Source of the DNA: Bradyrhizobium sp. G127
GTDB lineage: Bacteria > Pseudomonadota > Alphaproteobacteria > Rhizobiales > Xanthobacteraceae
Direction of reading: 5' to 3'
Length of the DNA: 64,000 bases
Assembly: GCF_021502575.1 (NCBI RefSeq)
Contig: NZ_JAKFGN010000001.1
Location: 496,001 to 560,000 of the forward strand
Below are positions 44,060 to 52,248 of the stretch, one piece after another (the first letter of the stretch is position 1; each line of letters opens with the position of its first letter). Under the pieces are notes generated by a model. It ran no database searches and was not told the DNA's origin. It was given only the letters and a program-made list of their open reading frames with translations. The position numbers and the translations under genes were made by a program.

Positions 44060-45475
44060 TTATTCCGCAATGGTCTTGGCCTCGATCATCAGCACATCCA
44101 GACTTTCGATCTCCTGCATGGCGCGGCCGGCGATGCCCTGGAGGTCGCCGTAGAGGCCTGCGGTGGAATCCAGTACGCCCTTGAGCTGTTCCTCGCGCTT
44201 GGCCCACATCCGCATCATGGTCTTGCGTTCGCGGTCTAGATCGTCGCGCATGTCGGTAAATCTCTCGACGATGGCATCGATGCGGTGCCGGAACTGCGGA
44301 CCGGTCAGGTACTTGTAGACCAGCTCCATCTTGGTCTGCTGACCTTCCTGGGCCTGACGGCTGCCGGCAAGATTGATCAGGGATTCCCGCAGCGCGATGG
44401 CCAGCGGGATTGCAAAGCGCGGCTCCGCCACCCAGACGTTGTCAACAAAGTCGAAGGTCTCGACGCCTTTCGGCAAGGCGCTTGAAACGATCAGTGCGAT
44501 TTCAGCCTTGGCGGTACGCTGGTCGTCGCGCAACTTGGCGAGCCAGCCGTCGCTCCAGTTCTTGGTGCGCTTGGATTCCCAGAGAATGGCGCCGCAGGTC
44601 TGGCCCGCGGGGCCAAGCACGCGATGCAGGACATCGCCGCCGAACTCGCCCTTCGGCACCGGCTCGATCAGGTCGCGCGGGAAGCGGCCGCGCAGCAGGG
44701 ATTCGAGTTCAAGTTCGAGCGCCTCGCCCTGTAGCTGTTGCGATCCCTGGCTGGCCTTACGTTGCAACTCCTCGATCTGGCGCTGCATGCCGGCGATCTG
44801 GGTCTCCTTTTCGGTGACCTTGGCCTTGAGCGCGTCTTCAGCCTCTAACTTCGCCTTGTCTCGAACGGCGACAAGGTTCTCCTGCACCTTCTTCTCGACG
44901 GTCAGCTCGAGCTCCCGTTTGGCGTCTTCCAGTTCACGCTCCTTGCGCAGCATCCCGGCCTGGGCGGCCTGGGCCTCGGCCAGTTTGGCATTGTTGGCGG
45001 TCAGGTTCTGCTGCAATTCGGCGAGTTGCCTGTCGCGTTGTTCAAGATCGTTGGCCAATGCCACGCGGGCCTTCTTTGCCTCGGTCTCGACGATGGAAGC
45101 GCGCTCTGCCTTCAATTTGGCGGCGACCTGCTCGTCGATCGCTTCGCGGGCCTTGGCGAGGTCGTCCTGGGTTTTCTTGAGCGCCGCCTCGCGTTTGCCG
45201 AAGTCGGCTTCCTTGGCTGCAAGCTGCTGCTCGAACTGCCGGCGGGTCTCGGCGATGAGCGGTGCGGCGAGGGATTCCGTTAGCTTGATCTCGGTGCGGC
45301 AGTTCGGGCAGACGATCTGGGGTTCGGTCACGGTGTCGGTCCTGAGAATGTTGGTGTCGAGTGTAGCGGGATTCCGGGAGTTACCTAAGCCCGGCACGGC
45401 GGATGAAGCCGGTGCCGGAGGCCGCGGCAAGCGCGACGGCAGCCGTTTGCGAAGAGGGGTCAGTTTGTCATTCAT
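44060..45475 (-). CDS. DUF2130 coiled-coil protein with nuclease-like domain
   Basis: The 471-residue protein (ATG 45475 behind GAGG; 45493 possible) starts with a Pro/Ser-rich tail. A zinc-ribbon-like pair (IVCPNCRTEIKL), an Ala/Gln/Lys-rich coiled coil of about 180 residues, and DUF2130 follow. DUF2130 reads LELESLLRGRFPRDLIEPVP, then GGDVLHRVLG and GAILWESKRTKNWSDGWLAK. GGD and ESK match the D and ExK of PD-(D/E)XK nucleases. It is the last gene of an overlapping operon with an AAA ATPase, suggesting a DNA-processing complex. DNA cutting is inference. Confidence 0.75.
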   Translation of the reverse strand: MNDKLTPLRKRLPSRLPRPPAPASSAVPGLGNSRNPATLDTNILRTDTVTEPQIVCPNCRTEIKLTESLAAPLIAETRRQFEQQLAAKEADFGKREAALKKTQDDLAKAREAIDEQVAAKLKAERASIVETEAKKARVALANDLEQRDRQLAELQQNLTANNAKLAEAQAAQAGMLRKERELEDAKRELELTVEKKVQENLVAVRDKAKLEAEDALKAKVTEKETQIAGMQRQIEELQRKASQGSQQLQGEALELELESLLRGRFPRDLIEPVPKGEFGGDVLHRVLGPAGQTCGAILWESKRTKNWSDGWLAKLRDDQRTAKAEIALIVSSALPKGVETFDFVDNVWVAEPRFAIPLAIALRESLINLAGSRQAQEGQQTKMELVYKYLTGPQFRHRIDAIVERFTDMRDDLDRERKTMMRMWAKREEQLKGVLDSTAGLYGDLQGIAGRAMQEIESLDVLMIEAKTIAE

Positions 45476-45489
45476 GGTCGTTTCCTCTT

Positions 45490-47106
45490 TCAATTCCTGG
45501 CCGCGCGGAGATCGCGTTCGCGCAGGATGGCCTCGACCAGCCTTCGCAGGCGGCGGACCGATCCGCCACGCCAGTGGGTCGTGACGGCACTACGCTCGGC
45601 GCCATCGAGCGGGATGACCCAGCGATGGTCGAGGCCGCGCTCGCGGGCGAGGTCGGCGATGACGGCCGGCAAGAGAGCATCGAGATCGCTGGCCGCCGGC
45701 TTCGGGAAGGTGATGACCCGAAAGCGATCGCGGATTGGTGACGGCAGGGGATCGAGGCTGTTGGCGGTGGCGACATAGCTGACCTGGCTGAGATCGAGCG
45801 TGACCTGCAGTGCGGGATCCGGGTAGCGGCAGCTGGTCTCCGGTTCGAGAAATCCAAGCAGGCAATCCCACAGCCGGCCATAGTCGGCACGGGTACTGGC
45901 CTTCTCGATCTCGTCGAGCAGCACCATCGGATTGGCGATCTTGCCCTGGGATACGGCGAGAAAGGGGTGGCACGGCTCGGCCGAATACCAGCGCTGGTCG
46001 GTCCCGCCGAACACCGCGCCGTCTGCGCGGGAGGCATCCTCGCGCCAGACATTGAGGCCCAGCACTTCGCCGAGACGCCGCGCGAACCGCGACTTGCCGC
46101 CGCCGGGATCGCCGACGAGCAACAGTGGCCGCAAATGTACTGTCGCGCGGCCGACCAGATCGGCGAGCACGAAGTCGATCACCTCAGTGGCGTAGGGGAA
46201 CTCGAACATCAGGGCATTGCGCGCCTGATGCAGCGGCGGCGCCATCACCAGAGGCAGGGCGGTGTTGATGACCGCCGTCATGGGACGCATGATCTCCTTG
46301 AGCTTGGCGTTCTTCATCTGCTCGTCGGAGAGACGGGCGACGACAAGGTGATGCTCCGGTATGGCCGGAGCAGCGGATGCATCGGCGCGTGTAATGTCTT
46401 TCGCTTCGTCAGCGTTTTGCTGGGCTTGTCCCGGCTTCTTTTCTTCTCGTTTCTCAATCTGTCGCCAGACCGCGCTCTCGGCTTCAGCTATACGGCGTTG
46501 AGCCATGAGGGCGCCCAGAATGCCCGCGGCATAGGCGGCTGACCCGGTTTCATCCAGCATGTGGCTGCAGCACGGCAACGCGGCCCAGCCAAAACAGAAC
46601 TGCTCGAGTTCACGGCAAAGACGCCCGTCGTGATTGTTGCGCACGAACCCGTAAAACGTCATCAACAGGCTCTTGGCCACCCGACGGTGTTCGCCAAAAA
46701 ACAGGCGGATATCATGCTGTACCGGCAGCGACAGCAGCCGGACACTGTCGGCCAGCGACCGCAGCTCCGGGCGGTCCTCGCTGACGGCTCGCTGATCCAG
46801 CTCGGCTGCGAGCAGCAGACCAAGATCGGTGCCGAGGTCTCTGTTGAAATCCCCCTCCCGGTTGATCAGCCATCCGGCATTGAGTCCGAGATTCGGGCAG
46901 AGCTGATCGATCTCCGCCGCCAGCCGCCGATCGACATGGTGGGAGGCGTTTGAGACCAGCATGGCGTAGCGCAAGAGCCGTGGCAGATTCCTGAACCGCT
47001 CATCAGCCTCCGAGGAATCCGCCGCGGCCCCTGTCGCGATGGCATCCCCGTCGATCACGGGCAGATCAAGATTGTTGATCTCGTCATCGGTAGTGTTGGC
47101 GCTCAT
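45490..47106 (-). CDS. AAA-family ATPase of the DUF2130 operon
   Basis: This 538-residue protein has its ATPase domain from about residue 320. Walker A is LLVGDPGGGKSRFARRLG and Walker B is PMVLLDEIEKASTRADYGRL. It has ATANSLDPLPSPIRDRFRVI as sensor 1 / arginine-finger region. It resembles ATPases of the MoxR/Lon type that remodel complexes. The first 300 residues are unlike known domains. Start overlaps the DUF6634 gene end as ATGA. With DUF2130 downstream, an ATPase-nuclease pair is possible. Confidence 0.8.
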   Translation of the reverse strand: MSANTTDDEINNLDLPVIDGDAIATGAAADSSEADERFRNLPRLLRYAMLVSNASHHVDRRLAAEIDQLCPNLGLNAGWLINREGDFNRDLGTDLGLLLAAELDQRAVSEDRPELRSLADSVRLLSLPVQHDIRLFFGEHRRVAKSLLMTFYGFVRNNHDGRLCRELEQFCFGWAALPCCSHMLDETGSAAYAAGILGALMAQRRIAEAESAVWRQIEKREEKKPGQAQQNADEAKDITRADASAAPAIPEHHLVVARLSDEQMKNAKLKEIMRPMTAVINTALPLVMAPPLHQARNALMFEFPYATEVIDFVLADLVGRATVHLRPLLLVGDPGGGKSRFARRLGEVLGLNVWREDASRADGAVFGGTDQRWYSAEPCHPFLAVSQGKIANPMVLLDEIEKASTRADYGRLWDCLLGFLEPETSCRYPDPALQVTLDLSQVSYVATANSLDPLPSPIRDRFRVITFPKPAASDLDALLPAVIADLARERGLDHRWVIPLDGAERSAVTTHWRGGSVRRLRRLVEAILRERDLRAARN

Positions 47107-47579
47107 GCCCGGTCCTCCGAGGTCTCATCATCGGGGGTGTCAGGCATTGTGATCTTCAGGGACGTCATGAGGCCGGCTTCAGTTTGGTTCGCGGGCGGAC
47201 CGAGCCGGTAGTAGCGCGACAGAGTCCTGACCCACCGGCCCTTGGGATCCGCGAACCACAGCGGCGACGTCATGATCATGGGGCCCTTGATCAGGGGATG
47301 GCCGCTAACCTGGCCGATCAGCCGCAGGCCTTCCGGGCGGCGCAGCGGTGTCCAGTATTTAAGAAGAGGAGCGGTTCGCAGCCGCGCCGGCGAGACCGAC
47401 CGGACCTGCTGAAGACGCGCGGCGTCATCGGCCAGCGCGCGCAGCCGCATCGTCAGGTCCGGGGTGGCGTGGATAGGATCAAGAAACGGGAACTGTTGTG
47501 TCAGCATGAAGGCACCAAAGGAAAAGAGGTCGGATGATAGGGTGAAGACGGCGCGATGATCGGGACGAGGCGGCCTCAC
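47103..47579 (-). CDS. DUF6634-family protein
   Basis: The 158-residue protein contains PDLTMRLRALADDAARLQQV, GPMIMTSPLWFADPKGRWVR and TLSRYYRLGPP. These are features I associate with DUF6634, a small family found in alphaproteobacterial islands. The function is unknown. GTG 47579 overlaps the phosphoesterase stop by four bases (GTGA); ATG 47507 gives a shorter, equally plausible protein. Confidence 0.6.
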   Translation of the reverse strand: MRPPRPDHRAVFTLSSDLFSFGAFMLTQQFPFLDPIHATPDLTMRLRALADDAARLQQVRSVSPARLRTAPLLKYWTPLRRPEGLRLIGQVSGHPLIKGPMIMTSPLWFADPKGRWVRTLSRYYRLGPPANQTEAGLMTSLKITMPDTPDDETSEDRA

Positions 47580-48364
47580 GGGCCGATCTCGATCACAAGC
47601 TCACCGTTGAAGTCCGGGTTCTCGAACCCATACCCATGCGGGTTGGCCAGCACACGGGTCTGTCCAATCCGGTAGTCGCTGGAATTGTGGACGTGGCCGT
47701 GCACCCACAGATCAGGCCGATACGTCTCGATCAGAGCAGAGAGGTCCGACACATATGCACCGGTCACGGGATCGCTCTGGAAGCGCGGATGCACCGAGTC
47801 CCAGTGGGGCGCATGGTGGGTCACCACCACGGTCGGTCCATTGGACGGCGTCGCCAGCGTCTCGGTGAGAAACGCCTTCGACTGATGATGCAGGAGGGCG
47901 GCCTCCTGCGGCCGGAAGCGTAGCCACGGCTGCTTCTGCCAGCCGATCAGGCGATGGTCGTTCATGCCGTTGGCGCAGGCATTCATCACCCCCGCGACAT
48001 TGGCCGCGCCGAAGATGGCGTAGTCCGTCCACAGCGTTGCGCCAGCGACGCGAATGCCGTCGGTTGCAACACCATTGCCGATGACGATGCTGTCGTTCTC
48101 CAGCAGATGGATGTTGAACGACGGCGCGTGCTCCTTCGCCAGCGCGAGTTCGATCGGCACAAAGCGCCGATAGTACTCGTGGTTGCCCATCACCATGACA
48201 ATGGGAATCGCCATCGGCACAATCCGGCGCAGATGGTCGAACGACTTGCGCGCACCCTCGCAGGTGTCGCCGGCTACGATGACCAGGTCGATATCGTCCT
48301 TAATCTTGATCGGCTTGATCCGGGCGACGTCGAGATGAAGGTCGGAGAAAATCTGGAGCTTCAT
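47576..48364 (-). CDS. Metallophosphoesterase
   Basis: The 262-residue protein has calcineurin-type metal motifs: FSDLHLD (DxH), VIVAGDTCEGA (GDxxE variant), VMGNHEYYRRF (GNHE), VVTHHAPHWDS and WVHGHVHNSSDYR (GHxH). All five motifs are present, so it should be active on phosphate esters, nucleotides or DNA. It overlaps both neighbours by four bases. Its place between DUF6634 and an unknown gene is part of the operon discussed under findings. Confidence 0.9.
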   Translation of the reverse strand: MKLQIFSDLHLDVARIKPIKIKDDIDLVIVAGDTCEGARKSFDHLRRIVPMAIPIVMVMGNHEYYRRFVPIELALAKEHAPSFNIHLLENDSIVIGNGVATDGIRVAGATLWTDYAIFGAANVAGVMNACANGMNDHRLIGWQKQPWLRFRPQEAALLHHQSKAFLTETLATPSNGPTVVVTHHAPHWDSVHPRFQSDPVTGAYVSDLSALIETYRPDLWVHGHVHNSSDYRIGQTRVLANPHGYGFENPDFNGELVIEIGP

Positions 48365-48972
48365 GAGACGTCTCCATCGTAGAACGCGGCGCGATGGTCG
48401 TCCGTGTCGCGGTTTGCGGGCGCGTGGCGCGTCTTGAGTGCCTGGCCTTCTTTGGTCGCCTTCGCCTCCAGAGCGCGGCGCAGGTTGAGCTCAAGCCACG
48501 ACACCGACAGCTTCTTGGCAAAGCCACGATTGATCGGCACGCGGCGCAGGATATGCGACAGGACCAGTGCGGAGCCGGCATTGCCGCCAAGCGCGCTCGC
48601 CATCAAGAAGCTCATCGCCAGATCGACCTCCAGGGCGATCTCGGTGATGGGGCGGGCGCCGAGGGCGCGGAGGGCAATCTTGATGCAGGCCGCGGCATCC
48701 TCGTGCAAGCAGGCAAGCCACTGGCGTCCCGTAAAGGTGGCGATATTCTGCAGCGTCGTCCGCAACAGCAGATGCTGCGCGTCACCAAGTTGGTCGGCCG
48801 GCATGGTGCGCCACCACTGCAGCGGCAAGACATCGTCCGGACTGAACGGCCAGGAAGAGTGTTGCCAACTGTAGTCACCTGCAATCTGGTTCTGCTCATT
48901 ATCCTCTCTCGCACCGCGATTGGTGGACACATTTGACGTGGCTGCGGTCGTCTTGCTGGTGGAGTTACTCAT
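48361..48972 (-). CDS. Unknown protein heading the DUF2130 operon
   Basis: The 203-residue soluble protein starts with a Ser/Thr/Asn-rich tail, then helical parts (ALGGNAGSALVLSHILRRVP, FAKKLSVSWLELNLRRALEA). Its end overlaps the phosphoesterase ATG. No family or motif is recognised. It may be a structural or adaptor subunit. Confidence 0.65.
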   Translation of the reverse strand: MSNSTSKTTAATSNVSTNRGAREDNEQNQIAGDYSWQHSSWPFSPDDVLPLQWWRTMPADQLGDAQHLLLRTTLQNIATFTGRQWLACLHEDAAACIKIALRALGARPITEIALEVDLAMSFLMASALGGNAGSALVLSHILRRVPINRGFAKKLSVSWLELNLRRALEAKATKEGQALKTRHAPANRDTDDHRAAFYDGDVS

Positions 48973-49136
48973 GACAAAGCTTTCCTGTTCGCGCGGACGA
49001 GCCAGCGCGTTGATGGATGGGGATGAATTGAAAGTTTAGGGAGGAGCAGCTCCTGTTACGGAGCTCTCGCCTTGCCGAGCGGGGGCACGCGATGCCTCAT
49101 CGGGCCACACCCCGCCACGCCTACGGCGCGCCGGAA

Positions 49137-49709
49137 CTACTCAAGCTGGGTGACGGAGAACTTGCCGAACTTTGGTCGCCAGTCGCCGAGCCCCTCGCGC
49201 ATGCCAGCGATCTCGAAAATCTCGATCACCTCGTTGGGATTGAGCAGGCTCGGCAGGAACTCGACGTCGGCCACAACATGCCAGTCCGGAAAACGCGGCC
49301 GCGTGCGCATGACCTTTGAGTCATTGACGTTGACGGCAAACCGCAAACGAAACGCCTTGTCCTCCCACAGTGAGGGCAGATCATTCGGGCCGGCATACTG
49401 CAGCAACGGCGAGGCTGGGCAGGCGAAGCCGGCCTTGGCGTGCTTGCCCTTGCGGCGGGTCTTCGAGGCCGCGATGAACGCGGACTCGATGGCCTCGGAC
49501 GGAATGCAAGGCTTGCCGTCGAAGAGCCACAAACCGCCGTGCCACTCGACCTTGGCAATCTGCTCGTGATCAGCCAGCGTCTTGTCGCGCTTCCTGGTGA
49601 GCCGATCGAGATCAATCTTGATCGGATCCAGCGGATCGGCGAGCCGCGAACTGTGCATCAGAAGAGGGCGCTCGCCGCTGAGGCGGACGCGAAGGCGTTC
49701 GATAGACAT
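49137..49709 (-). CDS. Phage-like hypothetical protein
   Basis: The 190-residue protein starts at ATG 49709. It reads RLRVRLSGERPLLMHSSRLA, then DPLDPIKIDLDRLTRKRDKT, LADHEQIAKVEWHGGLW and KPCIPSEAIESAFIAASKTR. These match in pattern a hypothetical protein found in alphaproteobacterial phages and islands; I know no function. It is preceded by an HNH nuclease gene whose stop is 2 bases away, so they are co-transcribed. Confidence 0.65.
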   Translation of the reverse strand: MSIERLRVRLSGERPLLMHSSRLADPLDPIKIDLDRLTRKRDKTLADHEQIAKVEWHGGLWLFDGKPCIPSEAIESAFIAASKTRRKGKHAKAGFACPASPLLQYAGPNDLPSLWEDKAFRLRFAVNVNDSKVMRTRPRFPDWHVVADVEFLPSLLNPNEVIEIFEIAGMREGLGDWRPKFGKFSVTQLE

Positions 49710-49711
49710 TA

Positions 49712-50035
49712 TCAAGTCTCCTTGAACGTGGGATCGAAAAGCGGGGAAGGGTTGTCCAATGCCGAGCGCACATTCGCGAATGCAGGCATGCGCTGTGCAT
49801 ACCGAAGACGACGGAAATGATCCGTCACCACGCGATGGCAGTTGCGGCAAAGGGTTGTCAGATCACCCGGCTGTTCGTTGCCGAGATTCTCATATGTCCG
49901 GTGATGGACTTCGAGTGGGCTGTCCGTGCCATCGTCATTGCAAAGGCGGCAACGAAAGCCGGAAGCCTCCAGTTCAGCCAGCCGCGCCGGGTTTTGACGC
50001 CACGCGTCGCTCCCGATGTAAAGCCTGTAGTCCAT
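49712..50035 (-). CDS. HNH endonuclease
   Basis: The 107-residue protein has a classic HNH motif with zinc pairs: FRCRLCNDDG, PLEVHHRTYENLGNEQPGDL and TTLCRNCHRVVTDHF. The two CxxC pairs and the HH...N...H residues are present. It is an HNH nuclease of the kind found in phages, homing elements and restriction systems. It stands in front of the phage-like protein and divergent from an XRE regulator. Confidence 0.88.
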   Translation of the reverse strand: MDYRLYIGSDAWRQNPARLAELEASGFRCRLCNDDGTDSPLEVHHRTYENLGNEQPGDLTTLCRNCHRVVTDHFRRLRYAQRMPAFANVRSALDNPSPLFDPTFKET

Positions 50036-50174
50036 TCAAGTATGCCCTTGCTTGTTTTCTAACTGTCCCTTTAAGGGACCGTAATAAGTATTGCAAGCGA
50101 AGAGTCCCTCTGGGTGACACTCCTCAATTTTATAGTTAACCTTCCATAACGATTCGAACATCGGGGGAAGCGAG

Positions 50175-50441
50175 TTGGCTACTTATAAGATTCCGACATC
50201 GCGCATGATACGCGCCGCGCGTGGCCTGCTTGGACTCGATCAGACAGAGTTTGCAGAAGCTCTTGGAGTCGCGCGCAAAACGATCATTCGCATTGAGGCC
50301 GATGATGCCGAGCCCACAAACCCGCGTAGACTTGCCATGCACAAAGCTATTCGTGAAAAGCTGGAGGATGAATTCAATATCCGCTTCGTCTTCGCGAGTA
50401 AGGTGAGCGGCGAGGGAGTGGTGATGAAGCGCGGCTCTTGA
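50175..50441 (+). CDS. XRE-family helix-turn-helix regulator (second copy)
   Basis: The 88-residue protein begins at TTG 50175. It contains TSRMIRAARGLLGLDQTEFA, then EALGVARKTIIRIEADD. It is related to the XRE protein at 36905-37192 and shares its beginning and the GEGV end. Divergent from the HNH operon, with 139 bases between, it is the likely repressor of that operon. Confidence 0.85.
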   Translation: MATYKIPTSRMIRAARGLLGLDQTEFAEALGVARKTIIRIEADDAEPTNPRRLAMHKAIREKLEDEFNIRFVFASKVSGEGVVMKRGS

Positions 50442-51386
50442 TCAAGCCGAGCTTTCCTCGAACGCCACAGAGCGAAAGAGCGAGACCGACGTGTGTTTCG
50501 CCGTTCAGTGCCGAAACGACTGGTCTTCTTGGTTGAACAGGAGCGTGGACTCGGAGCCCCGCGATTAGTGGAGAAAGAGCAAGCATGCGTCGCAATTTGT
50601 TCGCGGCGGCAGATGAGAAATCTCCGATCGTAAGTGACAAATCAGTCCGAGGAAGTGGTCGATCCGAAATCAGTATCGTGGCTACTTCTTACGTGTCTTT
50701 GTTTTTGGCCTTTGCAGCCTTCGCGGAGTAGCATTTCTTTATTGGTGACGTTTTCACGATGATGGCCACCGATATTAGGAATCAGATTGCGGCTTCGGGT
50801 GATTACGTCGCTAAGAATGGTCAAGAGCAATCGAACGCGAAGTAACCCTTTTTTAGGTTCAGTGGGTCCGATTCGAAGTGATTGATCGCTCTTTCGCTGT
50901 CTAAACCAGCTATGACATCATCTTCGACAGTTGCCATTCTGGCTTCGTCGCTGAAGTTTTCCAGTTGGGTTCCCAAGGTCAGGTTTTCGTCATACGCACC
51001 GGTGTCACGATGCTTACAATCTTTCCCTGCGAAGGCTAGGTCTATGAGGGGAGTCGGGGCGGGCTGTTTACGGGGCTTTTGGTAGAAGGTCTTGCCAGCC
51101 GTGCAGCGGACCTCAGCGGCCATGTGACGATGGCGGCTCTCTATTCACTGATAATGGGAGAGGGGGAGCAATGGCAGATCTACAAAACAAATGTGCACGC
51201 TTTCAAGATGCTGCGCCAATTTCCGTTGGCCACCTTTGTAATGCAGCGACTGGCGTCGCTGCCTTGAAGATACTGGCGAAATGAACTGCGGGAACTCGAT
51301 AGAAGCCGGATTTCCCGACTTGGCGAAGATTGTTTTTGCGGTTAAGGTTCCAGAACGCTAGATTTGCGGCGGGAAATAAGTGCTCA
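50442..51386. other. Gap between island and copper cluster
   Basis: No firmly supported gene, apart from a possible minus-strand frame at 50821-51123. It would contain the promoter of the copper cluster and may hold the right scar of the island; no tRNA-Arg duplicate was seen. Confidence 0.4.
50821..51123 (-). CDS. Possible small hypothetical protein
   Basis: A 100-residue frame reads PTPLIDLAFAGKDCKHRDTG and DSERAINHFESDPLNLKKGY, ending FAFDCS. The composition looks protein-like, unlike other frames in this gap. No ribosome-binding site and no family are recognised. It may be a decayed gene. Confidence 0.3.
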   Translation of the reverse strand: MAAEVRCTAGKTFYQKPRKQPAPTPLIDLAFAGKDCKHRDTGAYDENLTLGTQLENFSDEARMATVEDDVIAGLDSERAINHFESDPLNLKKGYFAFDCS

Positions 51387-51872
51387 ATGTTACTATGCTT
51401 GACCAAGGCAAAGCGATTGAAGGCGGGCTGGCTGTTAGCCGTCGCTTATATGCTCTGCATTCTGGCTCCCGGCATTTCCTTTGCGTTCAGCAACGGTGGG
51501 CGGGCTGCGCCTTGTCTGATTGAGGAAGGCCATGTCGTCGGCATTGTCCATGTCCACGATGTCAGTGTTGGTCAGCATATCGACACGGACGGATACACGG
51601 ATGCCCATTCGGCGATGTATGGGAAATCCGCGTTTCAGGGCGACCATGACGATGTACAGGCTGCGGCAGATGTGCAAAAGCCATCTCCGGGCCATGGAGA
51701 GCACAACGCTCCGAACGTTCAATGCTGCGGGATGGTGTGTCTGAGTGCATTGCCTGCAACCATCGTCGATCTCGTAGAGCCTTCTGTCCCGGGCTCCATC
51801 TGCGCCTCCGAGAATTATCGGAGCATCGCGGACAATACTCCTCCCACGCTCTACCGTCCCCCCATTTCCTGA
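51387..51872 (+). CDS. Secreted His/Asp-rich protein leading the copper cluster
   Basis: The 161-residue protein has a signal peptide (KAGWLLAVAYMLCILAPGIS) and a mature part rich in His/Asp (VGIVHVHDVSVGQHIDTD, HGEHNAPN). It contains CCGMVCLSALPATIV, a Cys trio. His and Cys patches in a periplasmic protein in front of copper-export genes suggest metal binding. ATG 51387 is chosen so that the signal peptide begins the protein. No family is recognised. Confidence 0.65.
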   Translation: MLLCLTKAKRLKAGWLLAVAYMLCILAPGISFAFSNGGRAAPCLIEEGHVVGIVHVHDVSVGQHIDTDGYTDAHSAMYGKSAFQGDHDDVQAAADVQKPSPGHGEHNAPNVQCCGMVCLSALPATIVDLVEPSVPGSICASENYRSIADNTPPTLYRPPIS

Positions 51873-51950
51873 CATCACTTAAAATGATGTGATGCAACGT
51901 CCTTTAAGGGCGCTTGTATCTATGGCTCATCAGCAGTTCAGGAAAATGTC

Positions 51951-52238
51951 ATGCCTTCGCAGTTTGGGGCGAAGACCGCTGCCGTTCATTCGGTAGTGAT
52001 CGGATTCGTTCAAAGAAAATTTAACATTCTTACGGGAATGGCGGTCGTCGCTATTACGCTTGGAGGATGTATGCCGCCGGATGTTCCGTTGGTGCGAGCC
52101 GACCCGGTAGATCCAAGCGCCAAGGTTTCAGGCGTTGTCTATCGATCTCGGTTCAGTTCCTACACGAGCATGCGCCCGGTCTCGCCGGGACCTTGGGTCG
52201 AACAAAACCAGCGCTCCGCGCCTAAGTCGAGCCAGTAG
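51951..52238 (+). CDS. Small lipoprotein of the copper cluster
   Basis: A 95-residue protein with a lipobox LGGC (VVAITLGGCMPPDVPL). The mature part is 50 residues, Pro/Ser-rich. ATG 51951 has CAGGAA upstream; ATG 52038 would start just before the lipobox. A hairpin ACATCA/TGATGT lies just upstream (51871-51895). It ends 10 bases before the channel gene, so one transcript is likely. Function unknown. Confidence 0.7.
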   Translation: MPSQFGAKTAAVHSVVIGFVQRKFNILTGMAVVAITLGGCMPPDVPLVRADPVDPSAKVSGVVYRSRFSSYTSMRPVSPGPWVEQNQRSAPKSSQ

Positions 52239-52248
52239 GAGCGGCAAC

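Noticed and set aside
44373-45584. Ser-rich plus-strand frame opposite DUF2130
   Set aside because: Poly-Ser/Arg composition is a by-product of the Ala/Gln/Glu coiled coil on the other strand.
14059-51386. Second copy of the tRNA-Arg 3' end as attR
   Set aside because: I read the gaps for the T-arm and acceptor sequence and found no copy; a computed search would be decisive.
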